A stretch of 64,000 nt of DNA from contig NZ_QJRH01000068.1 in NCBI RefSeq assembly GCF_003254545.1, positions 282,863 to 346,862 of the forward strand, read 5' to 3'. The translations under genes and the position numbers were made by a program. Within the stretch, counting starts at the first letter, position 1. Every line of letters starts with the position of its first letter. Source of the stretch: Flavobacterium tistrianum. Lineage in GTDB: Bacteria > Bacteroidota > Bacteroidia > Flavobacteriales > Flavobacteriaceae. The notes under the pieces are model-generated. The model had not been told where the DNA came from and made no database searches. It worked only from the letters and a program-made list of their open reading frames with translations. Shown here piece by piece: positions 27,325 through 36,119 of this stretch.

Positions 27325-28074
27325 TTATAAGATAAAGACTCCAGATTTTCTATATTCATCTAGTTTTTCATCTTCTGGATCTAATTCTGTCACAATAGTA
27401 TCCAACTGTGTAAGATCGCAAACACCGTGTGGCATTTTGGTATTCAATTTATCCGAAGAAAACATCGAAACTACTCTGTCAGAAGCTTCTATCATTGCTT
27501 TTTTAACAATTGAAATTTCATAACCTACTTCTGTAAGTCCTTGTTTTATATTAATGCTGCTGGCGCCAATGAAACAAATATCGGCTTTAATTTTAGAAAC
27601 TACCTGAATCACATCCATACCAATAGTTACCATTGCGTTTTTCTGCATTTTTCCGCCAATAAAAATCAAATCGATATTTGGGTGTTGAGATAATTGCATA
27701 GCTATTGGTAAACTATATGTATATATTGTAGCTTTTAAATCTGCCGGAATTAACTTTGCAAAAACGAGATTGGTGCTTCCTCCACTCATTATAATAACCT
27801 GATCATCATGCAGAAGAGACAATGCTTTTGTCACGATTTGTTTTTTCTGTTCTTCTGCCGATATTGCAATATCAAATACATTTGCAGATTTCTCTTTAAC
27901 TTGAACCGCACCGCCATACACTTTCTCTAAGAGCTTTTTACTGTCCAATTCATTCAAATCTCTTCTTATCGTATCTTCTGACAAATCGAGAGCCAAAGCT
28001 AAATCTGTTGTAACAACTTTTTGGTCTTCAATAAGTTTAGTCATTATGTATTTATGTCTTTCGGCTTTCAGCAT
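27325..28074 (-). CDS. DeoR-family transcriptional regulator
   Basis: I choose the ATG at 28074 (MLKAERHKYIMTKLIEDQKV), the usual start of DeoR proteins. A -7 box (28108-28101) lies just upstream, which would make the longer ATGs at 28098 or 28182 leaderless or untranscribed. The HTH (DLALALDLSEDTIRRDLNEL, about 23-42) and the linker VYGGAV are typical; residues about 70-249 form the sugar-phosphate-isomerase-like effector domain (IIMSGGSTN, FIGASSINIKQGLTEVGYE). It probably senses an amino-sugar phosphate and represses the neighbouring genes. TTGCGTT-type repeats on both sides of the gene are candidate operators. Confidence 0.9.
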   Translation of the reverse strand: MLKAERHKYIMTKLIEDQKVVTTDLALALDLSEDTIRRDLNELDSKKLLEKVYGGAVQVKEKSANVFDIAISAEEQKKQIVTKALSLLHDDQVIIMSGGSTNLVFAKLIPADLKATIYTYSLPIAMQLSQHPNIDLIFIGGKMQKNAMVTIGMDVIQVVSKIKADICFIGASSINIKQGLTEVGYEISIVKKAMIEASDRVVSMFSSDKLNTKMPHGVCDLTQLDTIVTELDPEDEKLDEYRKSGVFIL

Positions 28075-28100
28075 ATTTTTATAAAAGTTAAAATTCATCA

Positions 28101-28108
28101 CAAATATA
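28101..28108 (-). promoter_or_regulatory. -7 promoter box for the DeoR gene
   Basis: TATATTTG on the minus strand, 26 bases before the chosen start codon. A well-spaced TTG was not found, so only the -7 element is supported. Confidence 0.45.
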
Positions 28109-28208
28109 TCAAATATTTCATTCCATCTCAGAAAAGGCATTAAAAACTGCAAAATCATGCAACGGAAAGATTTTGAAAACAAATTCAGTTCTTATTTTTT
28201 TACTAAAA

Positions 28209-28292
28209 TTTGCGTTATTTTGCGTTTTTTAAATTATTTTTCGAAAAAAAATTCAAAATAATGCATTTATATGCAATAAATAAATATATTTG
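28209..28292 (+). promoter_or_regulatory. Candidate DeoR operator and -7 box of the susC operon
   Basis: Two direct copies TTTGCGTT (28209-28216) and TTTTGCGTTTTTT (28218-28230) precede the -7 box TATATTTG (28285-28292), which is 32 bases before the susC ATG. The same TTGCGTT repeats occur before the D-lactate oxidase gene. Confidence 0.6.
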
Positions 28293-28324
28293 CTCAACAA
28301 CAACCATAAAAAACCAGATTAATC

Positions 28325-31300
28325 ATGAAAAAGTTACTCTTTATTTCAGTGTTGGTTTTGTGCATTCAAACAGCATTTGGACAAGCAAAAACAGTTACTG
28401 GAACAGTAAAAAGCAAAGCAGACGGAATTCCAATTCCTGGAGTCAGCGTCGTTATTCAGGGAACAAATAGCGGCACTACAACTGACTTTGATGGACACTA
28501 CAGTATTTCTGTAGCATCAGGACGAACTCTAAACTTTAGTTACATGGGTTACGAAACCCAATCAATTAAAGTGGAAAACCAACAGAAAATAGATGTTGGT
28601 CTTTCAGAAAGCACTTCGAAACTAGACGAAGTTGTTGTTGTAGGTTTTGCTTCTCAGAAAAAAGCTAATCTTACTGGAGCGGTTGCAAAAGTAGATGTAA
28701 AAAAAGCTCTAGGAAGTGTTCCTATCACTGATATAACAAGAGGTTTACAAGGAACCACTCCAGGACTTAATATTACTTTTAATTCAGGTAATATAAGTAA
28801 AGGATCAAATGTTAACATTCGTGGAGCTGGAACTATTATAAATGGAGAAGCTAAAGGATCACCACTTATTTTAGTAGACGGTGTTCCAGGCGAGTTGTCG
28901 ATGCTAAATGCTGAAGATGTAGAGTCGATGTCTGTGCTTAAAGATGCTGCTTCAGCTTCTATTTATGGTGCTCGTGCTGCATTTGGAGTTATCTTAATTA
29001 CTACTAAGAGCGGTAAAAATTCAAAAGGAAAAGTAAGATTTGCTTATAGCAATAACACAGGTTGGAGCAATCCAATTTCTTTGGTTCAATTTAATGATCC
29101 AACTGTAGAGCTTCCAGCAATGATAGACGCGCAAGCTAGAGCTGGAAATGCAAATCCAGAATCTTTCGGTATGAACTACAAAACATTATTACCTGGTATC
29201 ATTAACTGGAAAGAAAAATATGCTGCAACTAGAAATCCAAATGACAAAAACATGATCTTAGGAGAAGATTTTGATGTTATTGGAGGAAAAGAATATTTCT
29301 ACAGAATTTGGAATCCGCATGATGAAATGTTGAAAAAGAATGCGGTACAAACACTTCATAATTTATCTGCTCAAGGTTCTTTGAGTGACAAAAGTTCGTT
29401 TATTGTTTCGTTAGGACTTTCTAATCAAGATGGTGTAATGAAAATCAATAATGAAACCAACCAAAGATTCAATCTTAATCTTGGTTTGACAACGGAGTTA
29501 GCAAGCTGGCTTACTGGAGATTTTAAAGTATTGGGAACTTTCCAAGAATACGATTCTCCTTTTAACTACTACAACAATGGTATTGATACTGCTGGTAACG
29601 GATATTTCGGGTACTATATGCGTTGGGGTTCTTATTTCCCTTATGGTACTTATAACGGTACTTACTTTAGACATGCGCCTGGTTATATGGCAAATGCATC
29701 TCAAAATGAAAGTAAATCAAATGATATGAGACTAAGCGGAAGACTTACTGCTCAAATTACAAAAGACTTTAACATTGTTGGAGAATATAGCTTTAACAGC
29801 AATTTTTCAAGTCTAAAAATGAATGGTGGTCAGGTACCGCTTTGGGACTGGTGGACAAGTGCTGCTGACTTAGTTGCCGGAAAACCTACTTCAATGGAAA
29901 CTGCCAACGATTTTGTTGCGCAAGCCAAAACATCTTACACTAGAAATGTAGCCAATATCTTCGGAAATTATACTAAGACATTAGGAGAAAACCACAACTT
30001 TAAAGTATTAGGTGGTTTGAATACAGAATGGTACGATCAAGAAAGAACTTATGCTCGCAGAAATACACTTTTGGACAAAACCAAACCAGAATTTAACTTA
30101 GCTATTGGCGACCAATTTACTTCGCCTCTTGTTTCTAATGACATTCTAAATCCAGGTTTATCAAGATATGCAATTGCAGGATTTTTTGCACGTGTAAACT
30201 ATGATTATAAAGGTAAATATCTATTGGAGGTAAACGGACGTTATGATGGTTCGTCAAAATTCCCTACTAATGAGCAATGGGGATTCTTCCCTTCTGCTTC
30301 TGTTGGATATAGAATTTCTGAAGAGAGCTTTATGGAAGGAACAAAAAGCTGGTTAAATGATTTGAAAATTCGTGGATCTATTGGTTCAATCGGAAATCAA
30401 AATATCGCTAACAATGCATTTTTACCAGTTATGACTAACGTTACTACTAATCCTAACCCTTATTGGATAGGTAGCGGTACAACTATTCCTCCTACTGTTA
30501 ATCAGCCAACAAACGTTGACCCGAATTTAACTTGGGAAAAAGTAACTACTCAAGATATTGGTATTGATATTAGAATATTTAGCATGTTAGGTTTAACATT
30601 TGATTACTATCAGCGTGATACTAAAGGAATGTTAGCTCCGGGTAAAACACTTCCAGGTTCATTTGGTCAGACTGCTGCCAATACAAACTCTGGAAACTTA
30701 AGAACAAGAGGTTGGGAACTTGCACTTAACTTTAATAAACAAATAAACAAAGACATTAATGTTTATGCAGATCTTACACTTTCTGATAACACTACAGAAG
30801 TAACAGAATGGAACAACTCTTCTAAACTTTTAGGATCTTTTTATGCTGGTCAAAAATTGGGTGAAATCTGGGGATTAGAAACAGACCGATTAATTCAAAC
30901 AACAGATCAAGTAGATGCGACAGGATTAATAGTAAACGGTGTTGATTATAAAAATATCAGAAGTGGAGCGTTTAAATTTGGCGCAGGAGATGTAATGTAT
31001 AAAGATTTGGATGGAGACGGAGTAATCTCAAGAGGTGACGGAACAGCTCTTAAACCAGGAGATTTAAAAGTTATTGGTAACACTACGCCTCGCTACCAAT
31101 ATGGAGTTCGTTTAGGCGGTGCTTTATACGGATTTGATATTGATGCTTTCTTCCAAGGAGTTGGAAAGCGTGATTACTGGACAACTTCAGACTTAGTATT
31201 GCCTTTCTACAACAGAACAGATGCTATGTATCAGAACCAAAATGATTACTGGACACCTGAAAATACAGATGCCTATTTCCCTAATCCATACCCTGGACAT

Positions 31301-31603
31301 GCAACTAATGCTTTTGGAACTTATGCGCCTGGATCAAACAATTTTGTGGCACAATCTCGTTATTTATTAGATATGTCATATTTACGTTTAAAATCTATGA
31401 CTCTTGGATATACTTTCCCAAAAAGCATTTCTCAAAAGGCTGGATTTGATAAAATTAGACCATACGTTTCAGGTTTCAACTTAGCTACTTGGAAAAGCAG
31501 CAAATTACCAGTAGACCCAGAAATTAATGAAAGTGAATCAATGTGGGGAAGAACTTTCCCTTACTCTAAAACATGGTCAGTTGGTATACAACTTGCGTTT
31601 TAA
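28325..31603 (+). CDS. SusC-like TonB-dependent outer-membrane transporter
   Basis: The 1092-residue protein has a signal peptide (MKKLLFISVLVLCIQTAFGQ), the SusC-type carboxypeptidase-like beta domain (about 22-105; GIPIPGVSVVIQGTNSG, FDGHYSISV), a TonB-box-like segment (LDEVVVVGFASQKK), the plug (about 120-240; PLILVDGVPGELSML, SIYGARAAFGVILITTK) and a large barrel ending YSKTWSVGIQLAF. With the lipoprotein partner SusD 32 bases downstream it forms an outer-membrane complex that imports oligosaccharides. The downstream NamZ, MurQ, NagZ genes suggest peptidoglycan fragments as cargo. Confidence 0.95.
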   Translation: MKKLLFISVLVLCIQTAFGQAKTVTGTVKSKADGIPIPGVSVVIQGTNSGTTTDFDGHYSISVASGRTLNFSYMGYETQSIKVENQQKIDVGLSESTSKLDEVVVVGFASQKKANLTGAVAKVDVKKALGSVPITDITRGLQGTTPGLNITFNSGNISKGSNVNIRGAGTIINGEAKGSPLILVDGVPGELSMLNAEDVESMSVLKDAASASIYGARAAFGVILITTKSGKNSKGKVRFAYSNNTGWSNPISLVQFNDPTVELPAMIDAQARAGNANPESFGMNYKTLLPGIINWKEKYAATRNPNDKNMILGEDFDVIGGKEYFYRIWNPHDEMLKKNAVQTLHNLSAQGSLSDKSSFIVSLGLSNQDGVMKINNETNQRFNLNLGLTTELASWLTGDFKVLGTFQEYDSPFNYYNNGIDTAGNGYFGYYMRWGSYFPYGTYNGTYFRHAPGYMANASQNESKSNDMRLSGRLTAQITKDFNIVGEYSFNSNFSSLKMNGGQVPLWDWWTSAADLVAGKPTSMETANDFVAQAKTSYTRNVANIFGNYTKTLGENHNFKVLGGLNTEWYDQERTYARRNTLLDKTKPEFNLAIGDQFTSPLVSNDILNPGLSRYAIAGFFARVNYDYKGKYLLEVNGRYDGSSKFPTNEQWGFFPSASVGYRISEESFMEGTKSWLNDLKIRGSIGSIGNQNIANNAFLPVMTNVTTNPNPYWIGSGTTIPPTVNQPTNVDPNLTWEKVTTQDIGIDIRIFSMLGLTFDYYQRDTKGMLAPGKTLPGSFGQTAANTNSGNLRTRGWELALNFNKQINKDINVYADLTLSDNTTEVTEWNNSSKLLGSFYAGQKLGEIWGLETDRLIQTTDQVDATGLIVNGVDYKNIRSGAFKFGAGDVMYKDLDGDGVISRGDGTALKPGDLKVIGNTTPRYQYGVRLGGALYGFDIDAFFQGVGKRDYWTTSDLVLPFYNRTDAMYQNQNDYWTPENTDAYFPNPYPGHATNAFGTYAPGSNNFVAQSRYLLDMSYLRLKSMTLGYTFPKSISQKAGFDKIRPYVSGFNLATWKSSKLPVDPEINESESMWGRTFPYSKTWSVGIQLAF

Positions 31604-31635
31604 TAAAGGTATTTAAAAATCAAAAATTAATTAAG

Positions 31636-33372
31636 ATGAGAAAATTAATCATAAACTCTAAGATAAAACTTTCAGTTGCCTTGCTTACTTTTGCAAGTCT
31701 AACTGTTAGCTGTTCAGATTTTTTGGATACACCTCCGGAAGATGTATTCACTGATAAGAATTTTTGGACTTCAGAAAATAACGTAAAAACATTTTCTTGG
31801 TTGAACTATAATACCTTTAATGGATACGGAAATAATGCTGGTACTACAGCAGATTTTTATTTCCATGCTTCGGCTACAGGTTTAATAGATGACAACTTGG
31901 CGATGAACGTTTTTACGAACTTTCTAACAGCTCCAAATGCAACTAACACAAACTGGAATGAATATTACACTTTGATTCGTCGTTGCAATCTTATGTTAGA
32001 AAGAGTTCCAAATGTTCCTATGGATCAGACGAAGAAAAATCACTACATAGGTGTTGCTAAGTTCTTTAGAGCCCATACTTATTTTCGTTTAGCACAGCAG
32101 TTTGGTAACGTCCCTTATACAGACAAGTACTTAGCACAAAGCGATGCAAATGTTTACAAACCTGCTTTATCTAGAGCAGAAGTAATAGACAATGTAATTA
32201 AAGACTTAGAAGAAGCTATTCCGTTGTTATTAAACGTTGATGACAGCAATGTAACTGTAAATAAATATACTGCTTACGCATTATTAAGCCGAGTATGTTT
32301 GGGCGAAGGTACTTACAGAAAATACAACTTGGCTCAAAATGGAAATGCGTATCTTCAAAAAGCTAAAGATGCTTCTTTAGCTGTAATGAATAACAACGCT
32401 TATAAATTAAACACAGATTGGAAATCTCTTTACAATTCTGTTGAATTATTAGGAAATACAGAAGTAATCTTGACAAAAAGATACATAAAAGGTGTTTTAG
32501 GAAATGGAATCCAAGCCTATACTAATACCTCTACTGTTCAAAACGGATTAACAAAATTTGCCGCAGAAAGCTATGTAACTACTAACGGATTGCCTATTAA
32601 ACAAGCTGGCAATACACAATATTTAGGAGACAACACTATCGCGAATACTTTTGCCAACAGAGATCCAAGATTTGCTAAAGCTTTCAGTACAGCAGATTAC
32701 GCTTACTCTGACAAACCTTACAACGGTTTAACATCTATAACAGGTTATGTTTTCCAATTGTATAATAATCCTGCTACAACAGGTACAGAGGTTACCACAA
32801 TTGGGCAAAATCAAATTGATGCTCCAGTTTTCACACTTAGCGAAGTGTATTTGAATTATGCTGAAGCATGTGCAGAATTAGGTACAATTACTACGGCTGA
32901 TTTAAATTTATCACTTAACAAAGTTCGTACACGTGCTGGAATTGCAACTTTGACTACAGATGGTACAAATGCAAGTGCAAACGGCATTCAGATCGATGAC
33001 CCGCAAAGAACAACTGCATTAGAGCAAATTTCAGGAATTGTGAATCCAATTATATGGGAGATTCGTCGTGAGCGCAGAATCGAGTTTATGGCTTGGACTA
33101 CAATGAGAAAAGAAGATCTAATGCGTTGGAAAAAAGGAGATTATTTGGACACTAATTCTAATCCAGATGTTATTTTAGGAGCTAGAATAATGGCTTTAAT
33201 AGGAACTAACTCTAAAACAAAAGTAAACGCGCAAGGATATGTAATTCCTTATGCTGCTGGTGTTTCAAGATTATTTATATCTCCAAAAAATTACTTGAGT
33301 GCAATTCCAACAAATGATATCAATTTATATGCTGCAGAAGGTGTAGAATTGAAACAAAACCCAGGCTGGTAA
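31636..33372 (+). CDS. SusD-like/RagB surface glycan-binding lipoprotein
   Basis: The ATG at 31636 gives a 578-residue protein with a lipoprotein signal ending in LTVSC, followed by SDFLDTPPEDVFTDKNFW, the typical SusD start. TPR-like helices follow (FFRAHTYFRLAQQFGNVPYT, then YTAYALLSRV), and the C-terminal third carries the SusD signature IIWEIRRERRIEFMAW. It caps the SusC barrel and binds the glycan at the cell surface. A longer in-frame start (31573) would overlap susC and spoil the signal. A strong terminator follows 31 bases after the stop. Confidence 0.93.
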   Translation: MRKLIINSKIKLSVALLTFASLTVSCSDFLDTPPEDVFTDKNFWTSENNVKTFSWLNYNTFNGYGNNAGTTADFYFHASATGLIDDNLAMNVFTNFLTAPNATNTNWNEYYTLIRRCNLMLERVPNVPMDQTKKNHYIGVAKFFRAHTYFRLAQQFGNVPYTDKYLAQSDANVYKPALSRAEVIDNVIKDLEEAIPLLLNVDDSNVTVNKYTAYALLSRVCLGEGTYRKYNLAQNGNAYLQKAKDASLAVMNNNAYKLNTDWKSLYNSVELLGNTEVILTKRYIKGVLGNGIQAYTNTSTVQNGLTKFAAESYVTTNGLPIKQAGNTQYLGDNTIANTFANRDPRFAKAFSTADYAYSDKPYNGLTSITGYVFQLYNNPATTGTEVTTIGQNQIDAPVFTLSEVYLNYAEACAELGTITTADLNLSLNKVRTRAGIATLTTDGTNASANGIQIDDPQRTTALEQISGIVNPIIWEIRRERRIEFMAWTTMRKEDLMRWKKGDYLDTNSNPDVILGARIMALIGTNSKTKVNAQGYVIPYAAGVSRLFISPKNYLSAIPTNDINLYAAEGVELKQNPGW

Positions 33373-33402
33373 TTCGGTAAAAACTGAAAAACCTTATCTT
33401 AT

Positions 33403-33444
33403 AATACTGCCTCCAACGTGAGACTTTTCGGAGGCAGTATTTTA
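33403..33444 (+). terminator. Intrinsic terminator after susD
   Basis: AATACTGCCTCC (33403-33414) pairs with GGAGGCAGTATT (33430-33441), followed by TT. It separates susCD from namZ, so the downstream genes either rely on read-through or have their own promoter in 33445-33624, where a TATATCTTG stretch is only a weak -7 match. Confidence 0.85.
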
Positions 33445-33624
33445 AAATACTCTTTTTAAAGACTGTGACTAATAAAAAGATCAAATAGAAAAATTAATCC
33501 TGATTCATGCAGGTTATATCTTGTTAGTTTTTAGATTCCCCAAATCTGCCTAAAACATTCATATACTCCGATAAAATAGTAATTTTATTAGTCCAATTCG
33601 TCTTTAACTAATAACTGTATTAAA

Positions 33625-34827
33625 ATGATAAAATTTATAGCAAAAAGTGCTTTTGTTACAGCATTTCTGTTTCATGCTACGTCATATTCGGCAGTCATTC
33701 GGCCATATAAAACCATTATTTCAGCAGAAATAAATAATGCTGTTATAAAAACGGGCGCTGACAATTACGAAAAATACCTGCCGCTTTTAAAAGATAAAAA
33801 AGTTGGTATTGTAACCAATCAAACTGGAATTTTATCCAACAAAACTCATGTGGTTGATTTTCTGTTGGAGAAAAAAATTGCTGTTCAGACTATTTTTGCT
33901 CCAGAACACGGATTTAGAGGAACAGCCGATGCTGGCGAACATGTTGTTGATGGAAAAGATCCGAAAACAGGTCTGCCGATTATTTCCCTTTATGGCGACA
34001 ACAAAAAGCCAAAACCAGCGCAGTTATCTGGAATTGATGTCATGATTTTTGACTTGCAAGATGTAGGAGCACGATTCTACACCTACATTTCTTCTTTGCA
34101 TTATGTAATGGAAGCCTGTGCAGAAAATAATGTTCCGCTTATTGTTTTTGATCGTCCAAACCCAAATGGTTCTATTGTTGACGGACCACTTTTAGAAAAA
34201 GAATTTACAAGTTTTGTTGGCATGCACCCTATTCCGCTTCTACACGGAATGACAATTGGTGAATATGCTCAAATGATAAATGGAGAAAAATGGCTGAAAG
34301 ATGGCGCTCAATGTAAGCTAACCGTTATTCCTTGTGTAGATTACAGCAGAACAATGCCTTACAGTTTATTGGTAAAACCATCTCCGAATTTGCCAAATGA
34401 CCAATCTATAAATTTATACGCAAGTTTATGTCTTTTTGAAGGAACAAATGTGAGTATGGGACGCGGAACTGAAAAACAATTTCAAATCTACGGTTCTCCA
34501 TATTTAACCAAAACCAATTTCAGTTTTACTCCGAAACCCAATTTTGGTGCAAAAGATCCTTTATATAACGGAAAAGAATGCTTTGGCGAAGATTTAACAG
34601 CTTATCCAAAATTAAAGCAACTAGAATTGAAATGGCTTATTAAAGCGTATCAGAATACGAGCGATAAAACAAAATTCTTCAATGCATTTTTTACCAAACT
34701 GGCAGGAACAAAAAAACTGCAGCAGCAAATTGAAAGCGGAGTTTCTGAAAAAGTCATAAGACAATCTTGGCAGAAAGATTTGGAAGCTTTCAAAAAAATG
34801 CGAACAAAATACCTGATTTATAAATAA
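33625..34827 (+). CDS. namZ: Exo-beta-N-acetylmuramidase NamZ (DUF1343, GH171)
   Basis: The 400-residue protein (signal near residues 1-25) matches the DUF1343/YbbC family: VGIVTNQTGILSNKTHVVDF, IFAPEHGFRGTADAGE (the Glu of PEHGF is the proposed catalytic residue), DLQDVGARFYTYIS, FDRPNPNG, and VGMHPIPLLHGMTIGEYA. B. subtilis NamZ releases MurNAc from the non-reducing end of peptidoglycan chains. Together with NagZ it would take the chain apart one sugar at a time. It precedes murQ by 295 AT-rich bases in which I see no gene. This is a strong marker that the locus handles MurNAc. Confidence 0.93.
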   Translation: MIKFIAKSAFVTAFLFHATSYSAVIRPYKTIISAEINNAVIKTGADNYEKYLPLLKDKKVGIVTNQTGILSNKTHVVDFLLEKKIAVQTIFAPEHGFRGTADAGEHVVDGKDPKTGLPIISLYGDNKKPKPAQLSGIDVMIFDLQDVGARFYTYISSLHYVMEACAENNVPLIVFDRPNPNGSIVDGPLLEKEFTSFVGMHPIPLLHGMTIGEYAQMINGEKWLKDGAQCKLTVIPCVDYSRTMPYSLLVKPSPNLPNDQSINLYASLCLFEGTNVSMGRGTEKQFQIYGSPYLTKTNFSFTPKPNFGAKDPLYNGKECFGEDLTAYPKLKQLELKWLIKAYQNTSDKTKFFNAFFTKLAGTKKLQQQIESGVSEKVIRQSWQKDLEAFKKMRTKYLIYK

Positions 34828-35122
34828 CATTTATAATTCAGTCCTCTTAGACTTAATTTTTTAAACACTAGAAACATAGAACTTGATAGACCTACAAAAA
34901 AGCGTTCCATTAGCATACACACACACATATATATTGCTAGCAGAAATGTAGTTCTCTTTGTTTGTTTTTTTAAAGATTGGTTACCTTTTTAAACAAAAAT
35001 CAAAACCTGTGTTTCTATGTTTTAAAATTAAATTCCATTCAAGATAAAACAGCAAACTATTAATGTAAAATAGAGATTCTAAAATTGAAAAATTTTAGGT
35101 TCAAAAATCAAAAAAAAGAAAA

Positions 35123-35950
35123 ATGAAAAATAAAAATCCTGAAACTGAACAAGAATCTTTGTACAAAGACTTGGATCAAATGAGCGTGAAAGAACTTCTT
35201 ACAAACATTAATACAGAAGACAAAAAAGTTCCGCATATTATTGAACAGCAAATTCCTAAAATAGAAAAACTGGTTAAAGCCATTGTAAAAAAAATGCAAT
35301 TGGGCGGAAGATTATTTTATATCGGAGCTGGAACATCTGGAAGAATCGGAATTTTAGATGCATCTGAGTGTCCGCCAACTTTTGGGGTTTCGCATGATAT
35401 GATTATCGGAATTATTGCTGGTGGAGACACTGCCATTAGAAAAGCGGTAGAAAATGCAGAAGATGATACTGAACAAGCATGGAAAGATTTAGCTAAGTAC
35501 GAAATTTCAAGCCTAGATATGATTATCGGAATTGCGGCTTCTGGAAACACGCCTTACGTTTTAGGAGCCCTTAAAAAAGCTAAAGAACACAATATTAAAA
35601 CAGGAAGTATTTCTTGTATCAGCAACGGACTTATTGCTCAAGAAGCTGATTATCCAATTGAATTAATCGTAGGTCCTGAATTCTTAACAGGAAGTACGAG
35701 AATGAAAGCAGGAACAGCTCAAAAACTTACTTTGAATATGATTTCAACTTCGGTAATGATCAAACTAGGAAAAGTAAAAGGCAACAAAATGGTTGACATG
35801 CAGCTTTCTAACGAAAAACTAGTAAAACGCGCTATCAAAATGATAATGGAAGAACTAGACTTAGAATATGAGGCAGCCGACGAATTATTGCAAAAGCATA
35901 AAAGCGTAAGAGCTGTTCTTTTGGCACACACCAAAAATCAGGAAAACTAA
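35123..35950 (+). CDS. murQ: N-acetylmuramic acid 6-phosphate etherase
   Basis: The 275-residue cytoplasmic enzyme has the SIS fold and the MurQ signatures GAGTSGRIGILDASECPPTFG (Glu of SECPP is catalytic), GIAASGNTPYVLGAL and GSTRMKAGTAQKL. It splits the lactyl ether of MurNAc-6-P to give GlcNAc-6-P and D-lactate. GlcNAc-6-P would pass to NagA (gene at 55866-56987) and D-lactate to the FAD/Fe-S oxidase (24084-26999). The kinase that makes its substrate is not in the window. Confidence 0.96.
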   Translation: MKNKNPETEQESLYKDLDQMSVKELLTNINTEDKKVPHIIEQQIPKIEKLVKAIVKKMQLGGRLFYIGAGTSGRIGILDASECPPTFGVSHDMIIGIIAGGDTAIRKAVENAEDDTEQAWKDLAKYEISSLDMIIGIAASGNTPYVLGALKKAKEHNIKTGSISCISNGLIAQEADYPIELIVGPEFLTGSTRMKAGTAQKLTLNMISTSVMIKLGKVKGNKMVDMQLSNEKLVKRAIKMIMEELDLEYEAADELLQKHKSVRAVLLAHTKNQEN

Positions 35951-36031
35951 AAACCACACTATCAAAATCTTTTTATAGATTTATACAAATTCAAAAGCTG
36001 AATAAATTCATTTTTTGGAGTTTTTAACACC

Positions 36032-36059
36032 GACCTGATAGAGTAAAATCCGTCAGGTC
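36032..36059. repeat. Short inverted repeat between murQ and the symporter gene
   Basis: GACCTGA (36032-36038) and TCAGGTC (36053-36059) form a 7-bp stem with a 14-base loop in the 169-base gap. It may be a weak terminator or one of the common flavobacterial palindromes. Confidence 0.45.
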
Positions 36060-36119
36060 AATTAAAAAAATCCACATTTGAATTATTTATAAAAAACCAA
36101 AAATCACCAAAACTATAAA

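Noticed and set aside
31573..31635. Longer N-terminus for the SusD protein
   Set aside because: It overlaps susC, and the lipoprotein signal starts cleanly at 31636.
34828..35122. Possible small gene between namZ and murQ
   Set aside because: The interval is AT-rich with CA/TA runs, and no convincing start or frame was found.
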